Assembly (NCBI GenBank): GCA_021800805.1
Contig: JAJYYR010000001.1
Location: 124,001 to 188,000, forward strand
DNA from: a bacterium
GTDB lineage: Bacteria > SZUA-79 > Acidulodesulfobacterales > Acidulodesulfobacteraceae
DNA: 64,000 bases
Direction of reading: 5' to 3'
Every line of letters begins with the position of its first letter. Position 1 is the first letter of the stretch. Both the position numbers and the translations under genes were made by a program. The notes beneath the pieces are model-generated. The model saw only the letters and a program-made list of their open reading frames with translations, was not told the DNA's origin and searched no databases. Positions 10,922 through 18,533 of the stretch are shown piece after piece.

Positions 10922-11812
10922 ATGGAGCAGTTAATTTATTATATTTCCGGTTTTATATGGACGTTATTTACCGGATTCGTATTTTCGACGGTCGGAGCTG
11001 CAGGCGGAATACTTGCAAGTTTTGGATTTATAACCGTTTTGCATATTCATGCCGCTAATTCCGTTAAGGTAATGAGCCAGATTCTAATTATAATCTCGCC
11101 TATTATCGCCCTTCCGATATATTTAAGGCAGGACAGGACTAAACAGATAAAAAGTATTTTATTTTATCTCGGGTTCATTATAGCGTCGGGAGCTATTCTG
11201 GGAGCATTATTCGGCTCTTGGTTTTCCAAAAATTTTCTTTTTGAATTAAAATCGTTTAAATATCTATTCGGATATTTGACGTTTCTTGTAGTCGCTATGA
11301 TGATTTATAATATTTTAAAGCAAAGAAAAAAGAAAAAGGCGGAGCCGGACGCAAAAAAAAGCGATGAGGATAGCAAAGACTATAACATCCCTTCGGTAAT
11401 AAAATTTTCCGTTAAAAAAATCGATTTTCGGTGTTTGCGCAAAGACTATTCGGTATCGCCGATAATATTGTTTATCGCCGGATTTGTAATAGCAACTTTA
11501 TCGTCTATTTTTGGCGTAGGCGGAGGATTTTTAATCGTTCCGTTTCTTACGGACGCAATCGGACTTCCGGTTTTTTTGGCGGCAGGCATAAGCATTCTGG
11601 TTGTTTTTATCTCGTCTTTGACCAGCGTATCGAATTATCTAAGGATGGGCGTTCCAGTGATTATCCCTATATTATTGGTAACGATTGCAGGGGTCGTGGC
11701 GGGTTCGGTAATAGGTCCAAAAATTTCTCAGCGGTTAAACGAAAAAATGTTAAAATATATTCTTATGGTACTGTTAGTTTTTATAGGAGTATTTTACGTA
11801 TTTAAACCTTAA
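10922..11812 (+). CDS. TSUP (TauE/SafE) family membrane exporter
   Basis: Predicted inner-membrane carrier of the 4-toluene sulfonate uptake family, whose members move sulfite, sulfoacetate or related organosulfur anions. The 296 residues form two homologous halves. The N-terminal half contains GFVFSTVGAAGGILASFG. The second half carries the diagnostic SSIFGVGGGFLIVPFL, giving about eight membrane segments in all. A charged loop at ~135-160 (many K/D/E) separates the halves. It stands alone with its own promoter region and is followed 41 bases later by two cysteine-containing genes. The substrate cannot be read from sequence. Confidence 0.87.
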   Translation: MEQLIYYISGFIWTLFTGFVFSTVGAAGGILASFGFITVLHIHAANSVKVMSQILIIISPIIALPIYLRQDRTKQIKSILFYLGFIIASGAILGALFGSWFSKNFLFELKSFKYLFGYLTFLVVAMMIYNILKQRKKKKAEPDAKKSDEDSKDYNIPSVIKFSVKKIDFRCLRKDYSVSPIILFIAGFVIATLSSIFGVGGGFLIVPFLTDAIGLPVFLAAGISILVVFISSLTSVSNYLRMGVPVIIPILLVTIAGVVAGSVIGPKISQRLNEKMLKYILMVLLVFIGVFYVFKP

Positions 11813-11853
11813 TTTAAATTATATTATAAAAATGTTATAAACGGAGGAAAAAA

Positions 11854-12174
11854 ATGGAGCCTATCGAAGTAAAAATTATTACAAAGTGTCCGCCCCACGG
11901 AAGATGTAAAATGTATTCGTCGGTCGTGTGGCTTATTATTTCTACTTTTAGAAACGTTAAAATTTTCGTAATTCCGTCGGAATTTAAAGACATAAGCGAT
12001 CCTGATGGTCCCTGCGTTATAATAAGAGGCAAAGTTATAGAGCCTTCGAATACCGTTTACGTTTCGGGAGAAGATTTTATCGTGGCGCTTAAAGAGGCGG
12101 GCGCCGTTGCCTATGAGGGCGTCAATCCCGATGTTTCCGCATTTAACGAGGTAATAGAAAAGTGCATAAGTTGA
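11854..12174 (+). CDS. Small conserved-type protein of unknown function
   Basis: 106 residues, not recognised. Visible features are an early CPPHGRC (two Cys five residues apart), a hydrophobic SSVVWLIISTF segment, and an IVALKEAGAVAYEGVN-like end. The alternating strand-helix pattern could fit a thioredoxin-like fold, but no CxxC is present. A strong ribosome site (CGGAGG) precedes the ATG. Its end overlaps the DUF5714-like gene by 13 bases, so the two are likely co-translated and functionally linked. It may be a partner in a sulfur or metal redox process suggested by neighbours (weak inference). Confidence 0.7.
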   Translation: MEPIEVKIITKCPPHGRCKMYSSVVWLIISTFRNVKIFVIPSEFKDISDPDGPCVIIRGKVIEPSNTVYVSGEDFIVALKEAGAVAYEGVNPDVSAFNEVIEKCIS

Positions 12175-13004
12175 TTTGCGAATCAGGCATCGATGTTGAA
12201 CATAAATCCAATTGTTTAATATGCGGACATCCGCTTGAATACCTGTCTTCCGCCGCCGACGTAACCTGTTTTTATTGCGGTAAAAAAGAAAAAGGGAACA
12301 TCGTCTGTTCGAAGGATTTGGGGCATTATGTCTGCGACGACTGCCATAATTTATCTTCGTATAATTACATAAAGGATTTTATACTAACTACGGGAAGCAA
12401 AAATCCTTTTAAAATTACGTTCGATATTTTGAACAACTCAAGTGTAAACATCCCTATGCTTGGATGCCATCATGCCTATATCTTAACGGGGGCGGTTTTA
12501 GCTTCGTTAAAAAACAGAGGTTATGTAAATATTTCCGAAGCCGATATCGAGGAAGCATTTTACAGGCTGTCGAAGCAGGCGGTCGGGGGTTACTGTGGAT
12601 TGAGCGGAGTTTGCGGCATAGTTCCTGCAGGGGGTATCGTATATTCGATTCTAACCGGTTCCGTTTGCGGCAGGAACGAAGAACAAAAAATAACTATGAA
12701 AATTACGGCTCTTCTTTCTAAAGCAATATTTGATTTAACCGGACCTTCCTGCTGTAAGGCTTATCTTTTTAAGGCACTGGAAATACTTGCCGCATCTTTA
12801 AAAGAAGATTTCAATTTTATTTTAATTGATAATGACGTTGATATAAAATGCAATTTTAAAGAACTTCACCTCCACGGGTGTATGCTCGAAAGATGCCCTT
12901 ATTATTTTGAAAATTTAAAAAATACGCCTTCTGTTGCGGTAAGCATTAATCTTGATAAATCCTATCTTGAAGGCAATGATAATATACATCCGGCGCCATG
13001 CTGA
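12162..13004 (+). CDS. Cysteine-rich DUF5714-like protein
   Basis: 280 residues with 18 cysteines. The N-terminal third has zinc-ribbon style pairs (CLICG, CFYCGK, CDDC). The middle carries GCHHAYILTGAVLAS and GGYCGLSGVCGIVPAGG, followed by GPSCCKAYLFKALE. This layout resembles the DUF5714 family of anaerobes and methanogens, which has no established function. The start chosen is GTG at 12162 because GAGG lies 10 bases upstream; TTG at 12171 is an alternative. It overlaps the preceding small gene by 13 bases. The cysteines suggest metal or Fe-S binding (inference). Family assignment is from motif memory, not a search. Confidence 0.7.
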   Translation: MHKLICESGIDVEHKSNCLICGHPLEYLSSAADVTCFYCGKKEKGNIVCSKDLGHYVCDDCHNLSSYNYIKDFILTTGSKNPFKITFDILNNSSVNIPMLGCHHAYILTGAVLASLKNRGYVNISEADIEEAFYRLSKQAVGGYCGLSGVCGIVPAGGIVYSILTGSVCGRNEEQKITMKITALLSKAIFDLTGPSCCKAYLFKALEILAASLKEDFNFILIDNDVDIKCNFKELHLHGCMLERCPYYFENLKNTPSVAVSINLDKSYLEGNDNIHPAPC

Positions 13005-13006
13005 AA

Positions 13007-13036
13007 ATAATATGCCTTAAGTTTAAGGCATATTAT
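13007..13036. terminator. Bidirectional terminator between convergent genes
   Basis: Exact 14-base arms ATAATATGCCTTAA (13007-13020) and TTAAGGCATATTAT (13023-13036) flank GT. The structure sits between the stop codons of the plus-strand DUF5714-like gene and the minus-strand ccdA gene, with A/T-rich flanks on both sides. Confidence 0.75.
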
Positions 13037-13040
13037 AAAT

Positions 13041-13793
13041 TTATCCGTTATAAGGTATATTGTAATGAAAAGTGTTTCCGAAATATAACGATATTACGGA
13101 AAGATAATTAAAAAATATCAGAATGCCGACGGTTATTAAGATAACCCCGCTTATTATCGAAATAGCTTTTACGAACGGTTTTATTCTTTTAAACGCCGAT
13201 AAAAATAGATTTACGGACAAAGAACTTACGAAAAACGGAACCGCAAGACCCATAGCGTATATAAAAAGCAATTCCGCTCCGGCGGCGGTATTGTGTAGAG
13301 TAGATGCTATAAAAAGAATGGAAGCCAGTATCGGTCCTATACACGGCGTCCAAGCGGCGGCGAAAAAAACTCCTATTAAAGCCGAACCGATTAAACCCAA
13401 GGGCTTGCTTTTCAAATTAACTACGGCGTCTTGATTCATAAAGGATAAAAATTTAATTTTATTGAAGGCTCCAAGTATAAATAAGCCCATAATTATTATA
13501 AATATTCCCGCAATTCTCATCAGCCAAATGGAATGAAGCAGGCTTCCGACGGCGCTTGAAAACACGCCGAGTAAAACAAAAATTATCGTAAATCCAAGAA
13601 TAAACATTAAAGAGTGTTTTACGGCGGTGAATTTTGCTTTCGGATTTTCTTTAATGAGTTCGTCCATGGATAAACCGGATATATATGATAAGTAAGAAGG
13701 TATTAACGGAAATACGCACGGGCTTATAAAAGAAAATAATCCCGCAAGAAATGCAACTAAAAATGAAACGTTAGGCGCAAAAAAAGAATTCAT
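13041..13793 (-). CDS. ccdA: CcdA-type cytochrome c biogenesis / thiol transport membrane protein
   Basis: Inner-membrane electron carrier that passes reducing equivalents from cytoplasmic thioredoxin to periplasmic thiol proteins, for cytochrome c maturation or disulfide repair. The 250 residues form about six membrane segments with the two redox cysteines in SPCVFPLIPSY (near residue 26) and WTPCIGPIL (mid-protein). No fused thioredoxin or DsbD periplasmic domains are present. An AGGAG site precedes the ATG. It is a single minus-strand gene between a bidirectional terminator and a divergent promoter region (13794-14006). Confidence 0.92.
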   Translation of the reverse strand: MNSFFAPNVSFLVAFLAGLFSFISPCVFPLIPSYLSYISGLSMDELIKENPKAKFTAVKHSLMFILGFTIIFVLLGVFSSAVGSLLHSIWLMRIAGIFIIIMGLFILGAFNKIKFLSFMNQDAVVNLKSKPLGLIGSALIGVFFAAAWTPCIGPILASILFIASTLHNTAAGAELLFIYAMGLAVPFFVSSLSVNLFLSAFKRIKPFVKAISIISGVILITVGILIFFNYLSVISLYFGNTFHYNIPYNG

Positions 13794-14006
13794 ATATAAA
13801 TATTCTCCTAATATAAATTAAACGTGAATATAATTTCAAAAATATTTTTGATATTTGATTTTAGATTATATCATAATTAGGTGAGATTAAGCATTAAAGT
13901 TTTATCTATTGGATTTTATTTATGCGGTTATGATTTTTTATCTTTTTGAATAATCTATGATAAACTTATAATAAGACCGCCTGAATTTTGAAATAAAAGG
14001 AATATT

Positions 14007-15359
14007 ATGAAAGAATACGACGTCATCGTAATAGGAACCGGAGCAAGCGGTATGCCTGCCGCGTACAAATGTAACGGCGCAGGCATGAAAGTCGCAATAG
14101 TAGATTCTCATCCATTTGGAGGAACGTGCGCCGTAAGAGGATGCGATCCTAAAAAAGTTTTAATTAGTTTCTCGGAACTTGCGGATTACTACGACAGGTT
14201 AAAAGACAAAGGTGTATCCGCAGATAATTTGAAAATAAATTGGAATGCAATGATGAAATTCAAAAGAACAATCACCGACACCGTGCCTGAAGACCGCGAT
14301 AAAGGTTTCAAAGAATCGGGAATAGACACATATCACGGCAGAGCCCGTTTTATTTCTAAAGATACAATAAAAATAGGAGATGCCAGCCTTAAAGCTAAAT
14401 ATTTTATGCTCGGGGCTGGGGCTAAACCTATGAAGCTCGGAATTTCAGGCGAGGAATATATTAAGATAAGCGACGATTTTCTGGAATTGGATGAATTGCC
14501 TAAAAAGGTTGTATTCTTGGGCGGCGGATATATATCTTTTGAGTTTGCAAATATTGCAAAAAGAGCGGGTTCTAATGTCACCATTATTCAAAGAAGCTCT
14601 AAAGTCCTCAAGCGATTTGATAAGGATATTGTAAAATGGGTTATATCTTCCATGAATGAGGCAGGTATCAAAATATTGCTTAACACAAACCCTTTATCCG
14701 TAGAGAAAAGGGATAAAAGTTATATCGTGCATACCTCCGGAGAAGCCGGAGACCTGCAAATCGAGGCAGATATTGTAGTGCACGGCGCGGGAAGGGAGCC
14801 TGATATTGAGGACATGGGGCTTGATATCGCGGGTGTAAATTACGACAAAAGAGGAATTGCCGTTAACGAATATCTGCAAAGCATTTCGAACCCTTTTGTG
14901 TATGCAGGCGGCGACTGCGCCGCGACAAAAGGTTATCCTCTCACCCCCGTCGCTTTTTTAGAGGGTGGAATAGCTTCGTATAATATAATTAACGGTAATA
15001 AAAAAAAGCCGGATTATGCCGGTATGCCTAATGTCGTCTTTACGCTTCCTCCTATGGCATTTGTCGGTTTAACCGAAGAAATGGCTTTATCGGAAGGTTT
15101 TAAATTCAGGGTAAATTTGGAAGAGACGTCCGGATGGTATTCTTCGAAAAGAATTGGTGAAAAACACTCTGGATTTAAGGTGTTAATAGAAAATGATACT
15201 GAGCGCATAATTGGAGCGCATCTTTTTGGTGCGAATGCCGAGGAAGTTATAAACATTTTTGCGCTCGCCATAAGAAATAATCTTACTGCCGCGGCTTTAA
15301 AAGATGCTATTTATACATATCCTTCAAAGACATCCGATATTAGCGATATGTGTTATTAA
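14007..15359 (+). CDS. FAD-dependent pyridine nucleotide-disulfide oxidoreductase
   Basis: Two-dinucleotide-fold flavoenzyme of the glutathione reductase/dihydrolipoamide dehydrogenase/mercuric reductase group. The 450 residues contain an FAD motif IGTGASG (~10), the redox-active pair in GGTCAVRGCDPKKV (~40-48), an NAD(P) motif GGGYISFEFA (~172) and the second FAD motif VYAGGDCAAT. The usual C-terminal HP..E dyad that protonates the thiol is absent: the segment reads YTYPSKTSDISD, with Tyr438 where His is expected. True glutathione or lipoamide turnover is therefore uncertain, and this belongs with the less characterised GorA-like subset. AAGGA precedes the start. Confidence 0.88.
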   Translation: MKEYDVIVIGTGASGMPAAYKCNGAGMKVAIVDSHPFGGTCAVRGCDPKKVLISFSELADYYDRLKDKGVSADNLKINWNAMMKFKRTITDTVPEDRDKGFKESGIDTYHGRARFISKDTIKIGDASLKAKYFMLGAGAKPMKLGISGEEYIKISDDFLELDELPKKVVFLGGGYISFEFANIAKRAGSNVTIIQRSSKVLKRFDKDIVKWVISSMNEAGIKILLNTNPLSVEKRDKSYIVHTSGEAGDLQIEADIVVHGAGREPDIEDMGLDIAGVNYDKRGIAVNEYLQSISNPFVYAGGDCAATKGYPLTPVAFLEGGIASYNIINGNKKKPDYAGMPNVVFTLPPMAFVGLTEEMALSEGFKFRVNLEETSGWYSSKRIGEKHSGFKVLIENDTERIIGAHLFGANAEEVINIFALAIRNNLTAAALKDAIYTYPSKTSDISDMCY

Positions 15360-15394
15360 TTACCCCCCCGGTTATTTTTTAATTTTTAATAAAA

Positions 15395-15417
15395 AAGCCC
15401 TTAAATTTTAAGGGCTT
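15395..15417. terminator. Terminator between convergent oxidoreductase and ssb
   Basis: Stem AAGCCCTTAA (15395-15404) and TTAAGGGCTT (15408-15417) with a three-base loop. On the minus strand it is followed by a T-rich run (complement of the A-run at 15390-15396), which suits termination of ssb. On the plus strand the tail is A/T-rich, so it may also work for the oxidoreductase. Confidence 0.8.
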
Positions 15418-15454
15418 ATAAATAAAATATTTATATTTTATTAGAAGGTGTTTT

Positions 15455-15949
15455 TCAAAACGGTATATCGTCATCGTCGTTAGTTTGGTTTGGGACGCCG
15501 CCGGTATTTGCTGTAGAACCGACGCCATAGGAATTACCACCGTTTTGCCCGGCGTAGCCGTAATCGTTTGAGCTTTGACCGTAATCGGCATCGCCTGTTT
15601 CAGGAGTGCCGCCGCCGCCTTTAGAACCAAGCAGAACGATATTAGTCGCAACGATTTCGGATATATATTTTTTATTACCGTCTTTGTCGTCGTAGGAACG
15701 ATTGTTAATTCTGCCTTCGACGAATACCTGTTTTCCTTTGTTTAAATAATTTGCAAGAGTCTGCCCCATTTTTCCGAACGCGACTATATTGTGCCATGTC
15801 GTCTTTTCCGATTTATTACCCGATTTATCGTTAAAATATTCCGACGTTGCAATGGAAAACTTTAAAATTGCCAGACCGTCCGGCGTGTACCTGAGTTCCG
15901 GGTCCTTGCCCAGATTACCGATTAGCAATACCTTGTTAAGACTGCCCAT
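15455..15949 (-). CDS. ssb: Single-stranded DNA-binding protein
   Basis: Coats single-stranded DNA in replication, repair and recombination. The 164 residues contain an N-terminal OB fold (MGSLNKVLLIGNLGKDPELRYT, and KTTWHNIVAFGKMGQTLANYL), a Gly/Asn/Tyr-rich flexible linker (~110-155) and the conserved acidic tip DDDDIPF, which docks partner proteins. A GGAGG site precedes the ATG. It is a monocistronic minus-strand gene ending at a stem-loop terminator. Confidence 0.97.
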   Translation of the reverse strand: MGSLNKVLLIGNLGKDPELRYTPDGLAILKFSIATSEYFNDKSGNKSEKTTWHNIVAFGKMGQTLANYLNKGKQVFVEGRINNRSYDDKDGNKKYISEIVATNIVLLGSKGGGGTPETGDADYGQSSNDYGYAGQNGGNSYGVGSTANTGGVPNQTNDDDDIPF

Positions 15950-16134
15950 AAAACCTCCGAAATTTAATAAATATTTAATATTTTAATAAAAATTGAACTT
16001 AAATGCAAAATGTAAAATGTAACTATAAAATTATGATAAATTAAGTTATTAATATAGGCAAGTTAAATTTATATTAAACTTATATTACGTTAATGTTTCA
16101 TTTATGTTAAATTTTCGTTACAAATTTCCAATTT

Positions 16135-16162
16135 TTGATTTTTTTTAAAATAATGGTATAAT
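16135..16162 (+). promoter_or_regulatory. Sigma-70-type promoter of the pilus tip cluster
   Basis: TTGATT (16135-16140) and TATAAT (16157-16162) are 16 bases apart, and the -10 is preceded by TGG, forming an extended -10. It lies 34 bases before the pilV start in a 246-base gene-free region upstream of ssb and pilV. Confidence 0.65.
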
Positions 16163-16195
16163 TAAAATAAAATAGAATTTTTATAATAAAATTTT

Positions 16196-16714
16196 ATGAT
16201 TATAAAAACAAAGTTAATTATAAACAACCGAAACGGTGCTTCGCTATTAGAAGTTATGATTGCGATGGTTATTCTTACAGTAGGATTTCTCGGCGTAATG
16301 GCGCTGGCGATAGCTCTTACAAATAACAACGCCACGGCAGGAAAGATAAATACCGCAACGGCTATTGCGCAAGCGCAGGTCAGTCAGTTAAATTGTCTGG
16401 GGGTAAGCGGCATAGAGCAATATTTTCCTCAAGTAAATCCGTGGACTTATACATATACCGTCAACCCGACGGTTTTAACGCCGGACTTAAGAAATACGGT
16501 AACGTCCTGCATAAATTCTGCTTTGGCGGCAGGAGGTCCGGCACCTGATTCTCCTGCGCCTACTGGATTAGGAGTTACCCTTCCTTACACCGTTAGTATT
16601 AATTTTTCTAATAATCCTAATCCGACATCTGCAACCGTTATAAATGCACAGGTAGAAGTTAGCTGGCAGGATACGACGCAGCATGTTATAGTAATGAACG
16701 ATTTAATTTCATAA
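16196..16714 (+). CDS. pilV: Type IV pilus minor pilin PilV-like
   Basis: Minor pilin of the tip/priming complex that starts pilus assembly at the inner membrane. The 172 residues have the class III signal: a short basic leader ending NRNG, cleaved before ASLLEVMIAMVILTVGF with Glu5 present. The remainder is a soluble head with two Cys and a Pro-rich loop. It is the first gene of a four-gene pilV-pilW-pilX-pilY1 run, six bases before pilW. No strong ribosome site was seen. Confidence 0.87.
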   Translation: MIIKTKLIINNRNGASLLEVMIAMVILTVGFLGVMALAIALTNNNATAGKINTATAIAQAQVSQLNCLGVSGIEQYFPQVNPWTYTYTVNPTVLTPDLRNTVTSCINSALAAGGPAPDSPAPTGLGVTLPYTVSINFSNNPNPTSATVINAQVEVSWQDTTQHVIVMNDLIS

Positions 16715-16719
16715 ATTTT

Positions 16720-17877
16720 ATGAATAAACAAACGGAAGAAAACGAAACCGGCGGAATTTTAAAGAACAATAAAGGCCTAACATTAGTCGAACTTATAATA
16801 GCTCTGGCAATTTCCGTGATAGTAGTAGCGGCGGCGGGCTTTATTTTACTTACCCAATCCGGCGTCATAAGATTCAATAGATCGGTTTCGACCGAACAGC
16901 AAAGATTAAATACGGCGTTTAATGTCGTAAGATATTCTCTGCGTATGGCGGGGTTCGATTACGGTAACGGTTATTTTGCGACAGCAAATTCGGTTCCGCC
17001 GGTTCAGGTTGTTCAGGCATCTTATCCAAATAATCCCTACGAAGTTTTAGTAAGTTACAGCGCCGTAGTCAACGGTTCCAATCCTTGCGTTATAACTCCC
17101 AACGCAAATTCAAATTCTAACTCTGCATCGGCGCGGTTTAATTTATCCGCCTCTTGCAATATTAATAATTTTTATATAGGACAAATTATTAATATTATAA
17201 ATCCTGTACCTTTAGGCAATCAGCCCCTGCAATCTCCGCCTATAACTTTTTGCGTTACGAACGTGTTGACCGGTTCTAATGCGATTATTGTAAACCCCGG
17301 CATCGGGAACAAGCCCTGCGGCACTAATAATCCCGTGCCGCCGAAAAGTATCGGCGGGGGAAACGTATCGTCAATAAATCAGATATTATTTTATTGGGGA
17401 AATACCGCCTACAATTTCAATGCCCCGTTTAATGTTCCCGGCAACTTATACGAATGCACGGTTAGTCCAATAGTCAAAGAACCGCCTATAGCAGGTTTTA
17501 CATATACGCCGCCGACATGTTCGGCGACTATTATGCTTAGCGATTACATAAATAATTTTGCGGTTGCGCCGCAGGGATATAGTTTTAACAGTCCGTTGCT
17601 ATCATACTATATAACCTCAACCACGCCTGCCGGACAAATTCAAGTCAATTATAGCAACGGCACAAATCAGTCTGAACCGCCTTATTTTAATTTGGCTATT
17701 ACGGGCGAGTCCAATGTTGCGCTGTCGGATTCTCCGGCATACAGCGTTAACGTTCCTTATAATTCTAATGCGGGCGGGGCCAATGCTAAAGGAAACGCCG
17801 GACAGATTGTGGGAAACAACGTATTAAAGACCTTAAACTCAAGTATCTTTTTAAGAAATATCTATTACGGAAGTTAA
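16720..17877 (+). CDS. pilW: Type IV pilus minor pilin PilW-like
   Basis: Large minor pilin thought to join PilV, PilX and PilY1 in the tip complex. The 385 residues start with a prepilin leader ending NNKG before LTLVELIIALAISVIVVAAAG (Glu5 present), then TEQQRLNTAFNVVRYSLRMAGFDYG, typical of PilW. The large Asn/Pro/Ser-rich C-terminal head is probably extracytoplasmic. Position between pilV and pilX-like genes supports the call. Confidence 0.87.
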   Translation: MNKQTEENETGGILKNNKGLTLVELIIALAISVIVVAAAGFILLTQSGVIRFNRSVSTEQQRLNTAFNVVRYSLRMAGFDYGNGYFATANSVPPVQVVQASYPNNPYEVLVSYSAVVNGSNPCVITPNANSNSNSASARFNLSASCNINNFYIGQIINIINPVPLGNQPLQSPPITFCVTNVLTGSNAIIVNPGIGNKPCGTNNPVPPKSIGGGNVSSINQILFYWGNTAYNFNAPFNVPGNLYECTVSPIVKEPPIAGFTYTPPTCSATIMLSDYINNFAVAPQGYSFNSPLLSYYITSTTPAGQIQVNYSNGTNQSEPPYFNLAITGESNVALSDSPAYSVNVPYNSNAGGANAKGNAGQIVGNNVLKTLNSSIFLRNIYYGS

Positions 17878-17915
17878 TTCTACCGGTAATTTTAATTATA
17901 TATACGATAATTATT

Positions 17916-18512
17916 ATGAAGAACAAAAATTTTGTAAATATTATAGCAAGAAATAATCAAGGTATAGCTCTTGTAACGGTAATATTGGTTATCGCAATTC
18001 TGGGAATACTGGCGGCGGTGGCAATAGAAACAACCGGTACGGATATAATAAACGCCGGAAATTATACATCGTCGGAGCAGACCTTGAATATATCTAATTC
18101 CGCTATGAATATCGTATTGGCTCAGCTGAACACGAGCCAACAAACCAACGTAGGCATAGGTATGCCGTCTCCGAATGTGTATTATTATACGACTTATAAT
18201 AATAGTCCTTCCCCGGCATGTACTTCACCTATAAATTCCGGCGGTATAATCCCTGAATGCGACACCTATGTTCCATTAACCGCCGCCAATATAAATTCTA
18301 ATTTTTCTAACGTTTTAGGATTTACTACTAATAGCGGTTCATTCGGTTTTGAATACGAGGGGGTTTACGGAGGCGTTCCGGGTTATGGCCTGAATTACCA
18401 TTTTTATAACGGACAAATTAATACTATAACACAGAATCAAAACGGCTCAAAAACCGTTCAAACAGGAATGACGTTCAGTTATGGGCCTATTCAAGTGGGA
18501 TATAACCAGTAA
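17916..18512 (+). CDS. pilX: Type IV pilus minor pilin PilX-like
   Basis: Short minor pilin of the pilus tip complex. Of 198 residues, the leader ends NNQG before IALVTVILVIAILGILAAVA, followed by NAGNYTSSEQTLNISNSAMNIVLAQL, a PilX_N-like helix. Position +5 is Thr rather than Glu; lack of Glu5 is normal for PilX proteins. The Tyr/Asn/Gly-rich tail has two Cys. The gene lies 38 bases after pilW and 21 before pilY1, which begins after an AAGGAG site. Confidence 0.8.
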   Translation: MKNKNFVNIIARNNQGIALVTVILVIAILGILAAVAIETTGTDIINAGNYTSSEQTLNISNSAMNIVLAQLNTSQQTNVGIGMPSPNVYYYTTYNNSPSPACTSPINSGGIIPECDTYVPLTAANINSNFSNVLGFTTNSGSFGFEYEGVYGGVPGYGLNYHFYNGQINTITQNQNGSKTVQTGMTFSYGPIQVGYNQ

Positions 18513-18533
18513 ACTGAGATATAAGGAGTAATC

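Noticed and set aside
11431..11805. 124-residue plus-strand frame inside the TSUP gene
   Set aside because: Alternate frame of a clear membrane protein; Arg/Tyr-rich composition typical of a shadow frame.
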